A stretch of 64,000 bases of DNA from Ignavibacteria bacterium (GTDB lineage: Bacteria > Bacteroidota > Ignavibacteria > Kapaibacteriales > Kapaibacteriaceae), in the NCBI GenBank assembly GCA_016707005.1, contig JADJIQ010000002.1:744001-808000 (forward strand), given 5' to 3'. This document shows, in pieces, positions 26,649-34,856 of the stretch. Within the stretch, counting starts at the first letter, position 1. Every line of letters begins with the position of its first letter. The notes below the pieces were generated by a model, which worked only from the letters and a program-made list of their open reading frames with translations, had not been told where the DNA came from and did not search any database. Both the position numbers and the translations under genes were made by a program.

Positions 26649-28559
26649 TCAGAGTCGAACGACAGCTCGCAATAAAAGGTTCGGCAATTCCCGTCGCCCC
26701 GTGACATTTATGCGTTGAAATTCGTACCACCCCGTGAGTGAAAGCAGCGATCCATCGTTGGCAATGAACCGAAGAACCACTTCCGGACCAACAGATTCCA
26801 CGGAACCGATGCTGACCGGTGGTGCTCCGGCAAGAATGGACCGTTGGTTCATGGTATAGAGTCGAACTCCGGCTCCAATGCTCCATTGCCTGCTGGGCTG
26901 GGAGAAGATAAGCAGTTTGGCAAGGTACTCAAGGCTTCCGGTCTCGGGAGTTTCTGCGAATTCCGACCATTGCAAGGTAGCGCGTTCATAGTAGCGAAGC
27001 AGGATCTGGGATTCGGCGTGCAAAACAGGCGTGAGTTGAACGCGGATGGAGTCGCGGTACGACAGCTGCCTGAAGCTGAACGACCGCACCGACGAGGCGG
27101 TGCCCTCGTAGTCATAGACCGTGTAGTTGGCAAGGATCTCGAACTGTGGCTGCATCCGAACCACGCTGCCGGTCACATGGAACGATGGGGAAAACCGTAA
27201 TACGCGGTTCTCGTTGTTCAAGGCGCTGCGTGTTGCTTTCAGGAAGACAAGGTGCAGGTATTGCCCTGACAAGCCAAGGCTCATAGAGAGGATGTCCGAT
27301 AGTCTGCGTGCATAGGTGATCGTTGCCACCGTGGCCAGTTCGTCGCGATCATCGTCATTGGATTGGCTCGGAGTATCATACCGAAGCAGCCAGCCGGTCA
27401 CGTCAAGCCGGACCGTATCGATATCTGAGGGATACCACTCGCCCCTTCCAAACATCCTACTCCTGAACGTCTCATTATCGCGTTGAAACTCTTGGGATCG
27501 GATCGCTTCCAGATCGTCCTCCGAAAGTCCGTGAAGATTGGACACACCATTCTGTTCGCTTCGCTGATAGACAGCTCCACCCGCCATAAACGTCAGCCTC
27601 GGCAGATGGATCTGAGCATAGGCTTCTACATCGAACAGCAGCTCTCGAAGCTGACGTTCAACGGCTGTGAGGGAGATAGTTGACACCGCCTCTTCGTACG
27701 AGCGATTCACACCAGCCGAGGAAAGGGACGTGATCAGACCTAGCGTTAAAGAGGAAGTAACGGCATAGGACACGTCGCCACCGAAGACCAACCGGCGTTC
27801 TGATCGTTGCTCTACGTCGAGTGGCTGTGTGGGGTCGATCACCGTGTAGAACTCACGTCCAAGATTCACCGACTCTATGGAAAGTCGGAGCGTAGACCCT
27901 TCGGCAAGAGACCGCACCACTTGGGCACGCAGGTCGAGATCGGTATTGGTGCGTTGGGCATCCAGGAGTTGCCAATCCGCCAGCCCCGTACCGCTGATCA
28001 TCCAATCTTCCGCGTCAAAGTTGGAGAGTCGACCCGATATCCCGGCTAGGGGGCCTGTGGCTCGCACACCCAGCTGGGAAGAGGCCTCTACGCCGGCGAT
28101 CGCCTCCACCATTGCCACCGGACTAGGCTCATAGTGCAGTCCGGCGGCGATATTCAGTCGCTCCAGCGAGTTCAGCCCCACGCTGCGGGAATCTCGGGAG
28201 AGGATCCAGCCTTGTCGGGCCACTGCCTGCAGACCATCCCCTATCGGATGCATCCACGAGAGCTGCATTTGCTGGTCGTCTCGGGTGGCCAAGGTACTTG
28301 TCCGAAAGGCCGAGGAACGGTAGACATTGTACAATCGGAACTGGCCCAGATCCGTGCTGACATCGACATCCGCATTGCCGATCCACACAAACGTGTTGGT
28401 GATCTTGTCCACGCCGAACTCAATCCCCTTGCCAAAACGGGTCTCTGGGGCATGTAACAAAGGGGCGATTTGTTGAGCATATCCGGATAGGGGGCTGAAT
28501 AGGTAAAAACCCAGTAAGACAGCCAATAGAGGCCAAATTCGACTGTTTCGGCCACTCAC
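26649..28559 (-). CDS. Predicted outer-membrane beta-barrel protein
   Basis: About 636 residues with a signal peptide (WPLLAVLLGFYLFSPLSGYAQQ). The remainder is alternating amphipathic strands with few helices, for example LGQFRLYNVYRSSAF, GLHYEPSPVAMVEAIAGVEAS and RLVFGGDVSYAVTSSLTLGLITSL, ending in LLRAVVRL. This is the pattern of a large outer-membrane barrel; no specific family is recognised. The start is uncertain: a GTG at 28559 (or TTG at 28562) fits the signal peptide. The upstream open frame overlaps the divergent kinase gene and is rejected. Confidence 0.75.
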   Translation of the reverse strand: MSGRNSRIWPLLAVLLGFYLFSPLSGYAQQIAPLLHAPETRFGKGIEFGVDKITNTFVWIGNADVDVSTDLGQFRLYNVYRSSAFRTSTLATRDDQQMQLSWMHPIGDGLQAVARQGWILSRDSRSVGLNSLERLNIAAGLHYEPSPVAMVEAIAGVEASSQLGVRATGPLAGISGRLSNFDAEDWMISGTGLADWQLLDAQRTNTDLDLRAQVVRSLAEGSTLRLSIESVNLGREFYTVIDPTQPLDVEQRSERRLVFGGDVSYAVTSSLTLGLITSLSSAGVNRSYEEAVSTISLTAVERQLRELLFDVEAYAQIHLPRLTFMAGGAVYQRSEQNGVSNLHGLSEDDLEAIRSQEFQRDNETFRSRMFGRGEWYPSDIDTVRLDVTGWLLRYDTPSQSNDDDRDELATVATITYARRLSDILSMSLGLSGQYLHLVFLKATRSALNNENRVLRFSPSFHVTGSVVRMQPQFEILANYTVYDYEGTASSVRSFSFRQLSYRDSIRVQLTPVLHAESQILLRYYERATLQWSEFAETPETGSLEYLAKLLIFSQPSRQWSIGAGVRLYTMNQRSILAGAPPVSIGSVESVGPEVVLRFIANDGSLLSLTGWYEFQRINVTGRRELPNLLLRAVVRL

Positions 28560-28686
28560 CAAATTCGCACAACCACGCCAGTTTGCAGCTTGTAACAAAA
28601 CGGAGCAATTCGTAGCGGTGTTGGAGAATAGGCCCGGTAAATTGCATTCAGAATTACAGCCCAATCCGTTCGAGTCCGAGAAGCAC

Positions 28687-29781
28687 ATGTCACAGTCACC
28701 CCGCACAATCCTGCTGATCGATGCTGATGCATCGCGTCGCACTGAGACCGCCCGCCAGATCATGGTGCACGACGTTTCTGTCCTGCTGGCTTCAGACATG
28801 GTAACGGCACAATCCCTCGTACGCCACCACCGGCCGTCAGCCGTGGTCGTCGATGCTGCCTTCATCCGGCAACCGGACCTGCGTGAAAAACTGTACATCC
28901 ATGGCCTTAACATTGACACACCCTTCATCGTCTTGGCAGACGAACGCGAGCCCCTTGCAGAGACATCAGCCCCGTATGGAGTGATCTCTCGTCCGCTCAC
29001 CGACGCCGGCATTCAGTCTCTGCTCACCATTCAAGGCCTGCCGGTATACGGCGAAACGCCTCCCTTGGTGAATCAGAATCAGTCCACACAGCCTTCCTTG
29101 TTGTATGCGCTGCCACACGAATATCGCACGCCACTGACGGACATCATCGGTCAGGCATCATTTCTTCACGGTCATGCCACAGAAGTTCCGGTAGAAGACA
29201 TCCGCGACGTGAGTGCTGAGATCCTCTCCGCCGCCCGCAGATTGCTCCGCACAACAGACAACTTCCTCATGTATGCCCAGATCGAGACACTTGCCGAGAG
29301 TCCGCTCCATGTTGAGCGGATGCGTCAATGTACATCGCGCGAGCCAGCCATGATCGTCTACGACGCTGCGATCCAGCGTGCGTTGGCACATCAGCGTCAG
29401 GGCGACATGTCGGTTGCTCTTGATATTGAGGGAGTGCCCCTTGCTATGATGGAGCAGCATCTCGACAAGATCATGACCGAACTCGTCGACAACGCCTTGT
29501 ACTACAGTCGCCTTGGCACCCCGGTCAGCGTAAACGCCACCGCCACCACCCGCGACGTAGTCTTCACCATCCGCGACCACGGTGTTGGGATGCAAGAACA
29601 AGAACTCATGCAGATCGGCGCCTACCGTCAGTTCCGCCGTCAGTCACAGGAACAACAAGGCATCGGCCTTGGCCTCATCATAGCCAAGCGCCTCGTTGAA
29701 CTCCACGGCGGAACGTTCACGGTAAGCAGCGCCTTGGGTATGGGGACGAGTGTGACGTTCTCGATACCTAGAGCCGCTTAG
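28687..29781 (+). CDS. Hybrid sensor histidine kinase with degenerate receiver
   Basis: A 364-residue soluble kinase. Residues 7-100 form a receiver-like domain with acidic Asp12 and a possible phospho-acceptor Asp56 (AVVVDAAF). The conserved Lys is replaced in ISRPLT, so it may be a pseudo-receiver. The HisKA domain has the phospho-accepting His144 in ALPHEYRTPL. The HATPase domain follows with ELVDNALYYS, DHGVGM and GIGLGLIIAKRLVELHGG. With no membrane segment it must sense a cytoplasmic signal or partner. The stop TAG sits 8 bases before the first clean repeat unit of locus D. It is divergent from the outer-membrane barrel gene. Confidence 0.9.
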   Translation: MSQSPRTILLIDADASRRTETARQIMVHDVSVLLASDMVTAQSLVRHHRPSAVVVDAAFIRQPDLREKLYIHGLNIDTPFIVLADEREPLAETSAPYGVISRPLTDAGIQSLLTIQGLPVYGETPPLVNQNQSTQPSLLYALPHEYRTPLTDIIGQASFLHGHATEVPVEDIRDVSAEILSAARRLLRTTDNFLMYAQIETLAESPLHVERMRQCTSREPAMIVYDAAIQRALAHQRQGDMSVALDIEGVPLAMMEQHLDKIMTELVDNALYYSRLGTPVSVNATATTRDVVFTIRDHGVGMQEQELMQIGAYRQFRRQSQEQQGIGLGLIIAKRLVELHGGTFTVSSALGMGTSVTFSIPRAA

Positions 29782-29916
29782 GCTTTTTAAGCGCCTTTGT
29801 AAGCGCCTTCTTCAAGCGCCTTTGTAAGCGCCTTTGTAAGCGCCTTCTTCAAGCGCCTTTGTAAGCGCCTTTGTAAGCGCCTTTGTAAGCGCCTTCTTCA
29901 AGCGCCTTTGTAAGCT
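29779..29916 (+). repeat. 12-14-bp tandem array, left arm of locus D
   Basis: About ten units of TAAGCGCCTTTG, TAAGCGCCTTCTTC or AAGCGCCTTTG. They fall into a higher-order period of about 37 bp. The first degenerate unit begins with the TAG stop of the kinase gene. The orientation is inverted relative to the right arm. Confidence 0.95.
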
Positions 29917-29951
29917 GAGTCACGTTTAAGGGTTGTGAGAGTACGAAGAGG
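29917..29951 (+). other. Four-helix-gene leader (locus D)
   Basis: Immediately after the array, GAGTCACGTT is followed by a GGGTTGTGAGAG block and ACGAAGAGG. This is a 35-base version of the leader seen at loci C and F, alignable with one gap. Here the frame is closed by a TAG just downstream, supporting a non-coding role. Confidence 0.6.
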
Positions 29952-29966
29952 TTTTAGGGGAACCCT

Positions 29967-30425
29967 ATGTCTCTTCTTCAACTCCGCATGTATAAACGGG
30001 CCGGCGAGATCTCTGATGAGGTTGCTCTGTTTGCAAGTGCATGGCCGCACATCCATCGGAACACGATCGGAGATCAGATCATTAGAGCGGCGGATTCGAT
30101 CTCAAACAACATTGCTGAAGGGTATGGCAGAACAGCAACAGGAGAACGCATCCAGTTTCTGATGTATGCCGATGGCTCGATCTCAGAAACAAGAAACTGT
30201 CTACATAGAGCATTCGGCCGGAACCTCATCGACGCAGACACCAACGCTCGACTTCAACAGCGCCTCGTATCATTGTCGATTAGTATCGTAGAGTTCGCAC
30301 ATGCTATAATTGAAAGAGACCCATCATACAAGGGTCCATTCCGCGAACGAATCGCAAAACGCCGCGCCTGGCTTGTGAAGAAGCTCGCCAAGAACGGCGC
30401 AGCTCCCCCAAACGAACAATCTTAA
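29967..30425 (+). CDS. Four-helix-bundle protein (S23/Avd-like), locus D
   Basis: A 152-residue four-helix-bundle protein. The family core is GDQIIRAADSISNNIAEGYGR followed by RIQFLMYADGSISETRNCL, the common IVS-protein form, clearly different from the C and F copies. The C-terminal tail is strongly basic (RERIAKRRAWLVKKLAK), suggesting nucleic-acid binding. A weak AGGGGAA site lies about 8 bases upstream of the ATG. Its stop codon is 1 base from the right-hand array. It has no homologue in the surrounding operons. Confidence 0.92.
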   Translation: MSLLQLRMYKRAGEISDEVALFASAWPHIHRNTIGDQIIRAADSISNNIAEGYGRTATGERIQFLMYADGSISETRNCLHRAFGRNLIDADTNARLQQRLVSLSISIVEFAHAIIERDPSYKGPFRERIAKRRAWLVKKLAKNGAAPPNEQS

Positions 30426-30426
30426 A

Positions 30427-30690
30427 GAAGGCGCTTGCAGAAGGCGCTTGCAGAAGGCGCTTGAATAAGGCGCTTGAATAAGGCGCTTGAACAATGCGCT
30501 TGAACAAGGCGCTTGAACAAGGCGCTTGAACAAGGCGCTTGAACAAGGCGCTTGAACAAGGCGCTTGAACAAGGCGCTTAACGAAGGCGCTTAGAGAAGG
30601 CGCTTGAACAAGGCGCTTAGAGAAGGCGCTTGAACAAGGCGCTTGAACAAGGCGCTTAACGAAGGCGCTTGCAGAAGGCGCTTACAAAGC
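30427..30690 (-). repeat. 13-bp tandem array, right arm of locus D
   Basis: About twenty 13-bp units with a constant core AAGGCGCTT and a variable four-base tail (GCAG, GAAT, GAAC, AACG, AGAG). The core is the reverse complement of the left-arm core AAGCGCCTT. The minus-strand TAA stop of the helicase gene is the first triplet of the array. Open frames across it encode only an FKRLVQAP-type repeat and are not genes. Confidence 0.96.
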
Positions 30691-32994
30691 CTCCAGCCTA
30701 GCAAACGCAACCATCAACTGCTTCCTTTGACCGTTATCAAACAGCACGGTGGCCTTTTCACTCTGACCTGTGCCGCTTACGGAGCTGATGGTGCCGGCGC
30801 CGAACATGGGGTGTTTGACGCGCTGACCTACCTTGACGGATGAAGGGCCTTCTGGGGCCGGACCTTGCACGCCACGGGCCTTGGGTTGGCTGACGCTGGT
30901 ATAGCGCTTTGGCATTGGCAGCTGTGAATACGACTCACCCTGCGCCACCTGAGAATACGAGGATTGTTTTGGTGATGAGGGGGCTGTTCGTGGCGCTGCT
31001 TCCCGTGCATTGTTGCCGGTCATACTGCGTGCAGATGGTGCAAGGGTGTCCTTGTCGATCTCACCTAAGAACATGGATGGACGGGAGAAGACGAGTTCGC
31101 CAAAACGGTACCGACGTTCTGCGTAGGAAAGAACGAGCTGCTCACGTGCGCGTGTGATGCCCACATAAAGGAGTCTGCGTTCTTCCTCCTGCTCCATCAT
31201 GTCGGTCTCTGCCTTTGCCAACGGGAACAAACCTTGTTCGAGTCCGGCAATAACAACGAGGGGAAACTCAAGCCCCTTAGCAGCATGCATGGTCATCATG
31301 GCGATACGTTCTGTTCCAAGCTTTGGATCATCAGCATCACTGAGCAAGGCGATCTGCTCGAGGTAGTTGATGAGGGTCATGTTCTCATCAAGCTCTTGCT
31401 GCTCGGCGATGTGATCGAGGAGACGTTCAATGTTGTTCCATCGATCGAGTGCTTCTTCCGACTGTTGAAGCTTGTACATCTGGGGGAGCCCCGTTGCCTC
31501 GATATAGGCCTGGGCAAGTGATGCAGGAGCAAGCTCGGGCATCATCTCCTGGTAACGAGCGATGATCCCAACGAAGTCCTTGACGGCCTTTGCCGTGCGG
31601 GCCTGCATCATGGGGACGGTTTCGATGTTTGATAGGACTTCGAAGACCGGACTGTTGGTTCGGACAGCAAACTCTTGAACGCGTTCAAGGGTTGTAGCGC
31701 CAATACCACGCGCAGGCTCATTGATGACGCGGAGGATGCTCTCGGTGTCGTTGGGGTTGACGAGGAGTCGCAGATAGGCGAGGACGTCTTTCACTTCCTT
31801 ACGCTTATAGAAACTCACTCCGCTCACGATATGGTATGGAGTGTTCCCTCTACGCAGTGCATCTTCCAATGCTTGCGATTGAGCGTTGGTGCGATACAGA
31901 ATGGCCACGTCCTTGTACGAGTATCCGTACTTCTCAACGCGTGAACGTATCGTCCGTGCGATCATGTCGGCTTCTTCGCGGTCATCTCTGCACGCAAGAA
32001 CAGTGATCTTTTCGCCTTCGATGTTGTCGGTGAAGAGCGACTTCTTCAGCTGCTTGGTGTTGCGCTTGATCACGCTATCTGCCGCCGCAAGAATGGTCTT
32101 GGTTGACCGGTAGTTTTGCTCGAGACGGACAACCTTTGATTCGGGATAGTCGCGCTCAAAGTCGAGGATGTTGCGGATATCCGCACCACGCCACCGGTAG
32201 ATACTCTGCGCGTCATCGCCCACAACACAAAGGTTGCGGTACTTCCGCGCCAACATCGTCACCACTTGATACTGTGCACGGTTGGTGTCTTGATACTCAT
32301 CCACCAGCAGATATCGGAATCTATCCTGCAACGACTCGAGCACGTCGGGATGATGTTCAAGAAGTCTGATGGTATTGAGCAACAGATCATCAAAGTCCAT
32401 CGCATTACTCTGCGCCAGACGTTTCTCGTACTCCTCAAAGATCTGTCCGGTCTGCTTCTCAAGAACAGAGTCTGCACTTCGCACATACTCCTGCCACGAG
32501 ATCATGGAGTTCTTCGCACTCGAGATCCGTCCACGTACACCATTCACCGGCACAACCTGCTGCGAAACACCAAGCTGATTCATCACAGCCTTGATCGCTG
32601 CGGCTTGATCGTCGGTATCGTAGATCGTGAACGATGATGTGTAGCCGATCCTATCAGCGAACTGACGAAGGATCCTTGCGAACACCGAGTGGAATGTACC
32701 GGCCATCATTGATCGTGCTATGCCCCCTCCCACAAGATGAGAGATGCGTTCCTTCATCTCCTGGGCGGCCTTGTTGGTAAAGGTCAGCGCAAGAACGTGA
32801 GATGGGTTCACACCCAAACGCAAAAGGTAGGCGATGCGGAAGGTGAGAACGCGTGTTTTACCGGAGCCCGCACCGGCAATGATGAGGACCGGACCTTCTG
32901 TGGTGCTCACGGCTTCTGCTTGAGCGGCGTTGAGTCCGTTGAGAAGATCACCGGCCGGCGTGCCATCACCCATTGGCGTTAGAGTAAGGGTCAT
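30682..32994 (-). CDS. pcrA: UvrD/PcrA-type DNA helicase
   Basis: A 770-residue superfamily 1A helicase used in repair and replication restart. Motif I is IIAGAGSGKTRVLTFRIAYLL, motif Ia LALTFTNKAAQEM, motif II LLVDEYQDTNRAQYQ, motif III VVGDDAQSIYRWRGAD, motif IV LEQNYRST, motif V MTMHAAKGLEFP and motif VI LLYVGITRAREQL. The C-terminal tail has the PcrA-type VGQRVKHPMFGAGTI Tudor-like segment. Its start overlaps the FmdB-like gene by 4 bases. The last codons run into repeat array D. Confidence 0.96.
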   Translation of the reverse strand: MTLTLTPMGDGTPAGDLLNGLNAAQAEAVSTTEGPVLIIAGAGSGKTRVLTFRIAYLLRLGVNPSHVLALTFTNKAAQEMKERISHLVGGGIARSMMAGTFHSVFARILRQFADRIGYTSSFTIYDTDDQAAAIKAVMNQLGVSQQVVPVNGVRGRISSAKNSMISWQEYVRSADSVLEKQTGQIFEEYEKRLAQSNAMDFDDLLLNTIRLLEHHPDVLESLQDRFRYLLVDEYQDTNRAQYQVVTMLARKYRNLCVVGDDAQSIYRWRGADIRNILDFERDYPESKVVRLEQNYRSTKTILAAADSVIKRNTKQLKKSLFTDNIEGEKITVLACRDDREEADMIARTIRSRVEKYGYSYKDVAILYRTNAQSQALEDALRRGNTPYHIVSGVSFYKRKEVKDVLAYLRLLVNPNDTESILRVINEPARGIGATTLERVQEFAVRTNSPVFEVLSNIETVPMMQARTAKAVKDFVGIIARYQEMMPELAPASLAQAYIEATGLPQMYKLQQSEEALDRWNNIERLLDHIAEQQELDENMTLINYLEQIALLSDADDPKLGTERIAMMTMHAAKGLEFPLVVIAGLEQGLFPLAKAETDMMEQEEERRLLYVGITRAREQLVLSYAERRYRFGELVFSRPSMFLGEIDKDTLAPSARSMTGNNAREAAPRTAPSSPKQSSYSQVAQGESYSQLPMPKRYTSVSQPKARGVQGPAPEGPSSVKVGQRVKHPMFGAGTISSVSGTGQSEKATVLFDNGQRKQLMVAFARLEAL

Positions 32995-33227
32995 TCACCT
33001 TCTCCGGAACCCGAGCCGGACTTCTTCACGTAGTCGGTATGGTAGAATCCGCCGCCCTTGTAAATGATGCCGCTTCCGCCGGTGATGCGACGTTCCACAT
33101 GCCCCTTCCCTTTTTCCGGTTGATCGCAGATCTCTGCCGGACAGGTAGTAAGGGGCTCCTCCTTCATCGCTTGCATGTACTCAAAGTTCTTGCCGCACGT
33201 TGTGCAGACGTAGTCATAGGTTGGCAT
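32991..33227 (-). CDS. FmdB-type zinc ribbon protein
   Basis: A 78-residue protein with the FmdB/CxxC_CXXC_SSSS signature: MPTYDYVCTTCGKNFEYMQ, then a second cysteine pair (CPAEIC). The family ending GGSGIIYKGGGFYHTDY and a low-complexity GSGSGEGE tail are present. The N-terminal zinc ribbon probably mediates protein or nucleic-acid contacts; the cellular role is not established. It lies 12 bases after trpS and overlaps the helicase gene. Confidence 0.92.
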   Translation of the reverse strand: MPTYDYVCTTCGKNFEYMQAMKEEPLTTCPAEICDQPEKGKGHVERRITGGSGIIYKGGGFYHTDYVKKSGSGSGEGE

Positions 33228-33239
33228 TGTGATGTGTCC

Positions 33240-34250
33240 TTACAATTCAACGAAACCGGTCTTCTTGTAGACCTTGCGAAGGACCTTACGTGCACGATCG
33301 CGTGCATGCTCGGCACCTGCCTTGAGCGTTGCCTTGAGCGACTCTTCGTCCGAGCGAAGCGCAGTGTAGCGCTCTCTCACCGGACGAATGAACGCAACCA
33401 ACGCTTCGCCTACAGCTTCCTTGAATTCCGCATAACCGAGTCCGGCAAAGTCTGCTTGAATCTCGGCGATGCTTTTTCCTGTTGTGATATGATGAATGGT
33501 CATGAGGTTGGCCACGCCCGGACGCTTTTCGGCATCGTAGACGATATCTGTTCCGCTATCGGTAACGGCGCGTTTGATCTTTGACATGATCACGTCATCG
33601 GAATCGATGAGGAAGACCGTTGCCTTGTCGTTGGCGTCCGACTTGGACATCTTCTTTTCCGGCTCCTGCAGCGACATGATCTTGGCCCCAACCTTCGGGA
33701 TGAACGGTTCGGGCACGGTGAACGTAGGCGAGTAGTGGAAGTTGAATCGTTCGGCAAGATTGCGTGTGAGTTCAAGATGCTGACGTTGGTCTTCCCCTAC
33801 CGGCACAAGGTCGGCGTTATAGAGCAAGATGTCAGCGGCCATCAGCACAGGATAGGTGAAGAGTCCAACATTCACATTGTCCGCATGCTGCGCACTCTTG
33901 TCCTTGAACTGCGTCATCCGAGACACCTCACCAAACCCAGCCAGACAATTCAGGACCCATGCAAGCTGGGCGTGTTCAGGGACGTGACTCTGGATGAACA
34001 ACGTAGAGACGTTCGGGTCGATCCCGGCCGCCATATACATCGCCGCCACATCCAGCGAACGCTTCCGCAGTTTGGCCGGTTCCTGGCGCACCGTGATGGC
34101 GTGTAGGTCCACCACACAGAACAGAGAATCATACTCGTGCTGCAATTCCACCCAGTTCTTGAGCGCACCGGCGTATTGGCCAAAGGTGAGGTCGTTGGTG
34201 GGCTGCATCCCCGAAAGGATCGTCTTTTTTTGTGGTGTGGTTGTTTCCAT
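33240..34250 (-). CDS. trpS: Tryptophan--tRNA ligase
   Basis: A 336-residue class I aminoacyl-tRNA synthetase charging tRNA-Trp. The ATP-binding HIGH-like motif is LTFGQYAGAL within SGMQPTNDLTFGQ, so the usual first His is replaced by Thr, as in some other TrpS enzymes. The KMSKS loop is intact (EKKMSKSDANDKATVFL). SHVPEHAQLAWVLNC and the SLQEPEKKMSK context are TrpS-specific. The start is set at METTTPQKKTILSG; the 48 upstream residues in the open frame are antisense to the next gene. Confidence 0.95.
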   Translation of the reverse strand: METTTPQKKTILSGMQPTNDLTFGQYAGALKNWVELQHEYDSLFCVVDLHAITVRQEPAKLRKRSLDVAAMYMAAGIDPNVSTLFIQSHVPEHAQLAWVLNCLAGFGEVSRMTQFKDKSAQHADNVNVGLFTYPVLMAADILLYNADLVPVGEDQRQHLELTRNLAERFNFHYSPTFTVPEPFIPKVGAKIMSLQEPEKKMSKSDANDKATVFLIDSDDVIMSKIKRAVTDSGTDIVYDAEKRPGVANLMTIHHITTGKSIAEIQADFAGLGYAEFKEAVGEALVAFIRPVRERYTALRSDEESLKATLKAGAEHARDRARKVLRKVYKKTGFVEL

Positions 34251-34310
34251 AGCTCGCGAAAATACCGACCTCTTGAGTGAATGACGCATTTTTGCAGGAT
34301 GTTCACTCAA

Positions 34311-34856
34311 ATGCGCCTTGCCGCCGCCCTTCTGATGACGTTGATAAGCGTCGGAATGTCCACCGCCCAGGAAGAAATGGGTGATGAACCCCAACCGTCA
34401 GGTTCGTGGACGATGCTCTCTGTTCATCGTACCTGGTCACCCCAAGAACGTGACTTTCCGAACGGAGGTTTTGGGATCCAGTCCTTTGTGGATCTAGATA
34501 AGCCCCGTAGATGGTGGCTCGGTTTTGCCCTTCGCGGGACAGGCGTCTCAAAACGCGACGTGCTCTCGCTCATGATCGGTCCGGGCGTCTATCTGGCGGG
34601 TGACTCGCGCCTCGGACTCTTTGCATACGTGCATACCGGCCTAGCAATGGGCTCTTCGCAAGGTCTTGGTGGGTTCGACGTCTTTTCCGACCCTTCCACC
34701 ACGTACGGACTTTCAACCGTGGGTGGCATTGGCGGCAACATCGAGGTCAGCAAATGGCTTCGTCTGCATGCGGCCTTGGTTGGCTCCTGGTTCACAGCCG
34801 AGCGCGGACAAACTCCCTACGGCGTTCAGATCGGCATAACCTTTGGCGGCAGATGA
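34311..34856 (+). CDS. Exported hypothetical protein, probable small beta-barrel
   Basis: About 181 residues with a signal peptide MRLAAALLMTLISVGMSTAQ. The mature part has glycine- and aromatic-rich amphipathic strands (WWLGFALRGTG, GLFAYVHTGLAMGS, TYGLSTVGGIGGNIEV, YGVQIGITFGGR ending). This resembles 8-stranded outer-membrane proteins. No family is recognised. Earlier in-frame ATGs at 34281 and 34299 are possible. It overlaps the aldo/keto reductase gene by 4 bases and is divergent from trpS. Confidence 0.65.
   Translation: MRLAAALLMTLISVGMSTAQEEMGDEPQPSGSWTMLSVHRTWSPQERDFPNGGFGIQSFVDLDKPRRWWLGFALRGTGVSKRDVLSLMIGPGVYLAGDSRLGLFAYVHTGLAMGSSQGLGGFDVFSDPSTTYGLSTVGGIGGNIEVSKWLRLHAALVGSWFTAERGQTPYGVQIGITFGGR

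Noticed and set aside
28560..29012. N-terminal extension of the outer-membrane barrel frame
   Set aside because: It is antisense to the histidine kinase gene and precedes a clear signal peptide.
30304..30572. Two overlapping minus-strand open frames encoding FKRLVQAP/CSSAL repeats
   Set aside because: They are translations of the 13-bp array at locus D; the product is a pure repeat and overlaps a real gene end.
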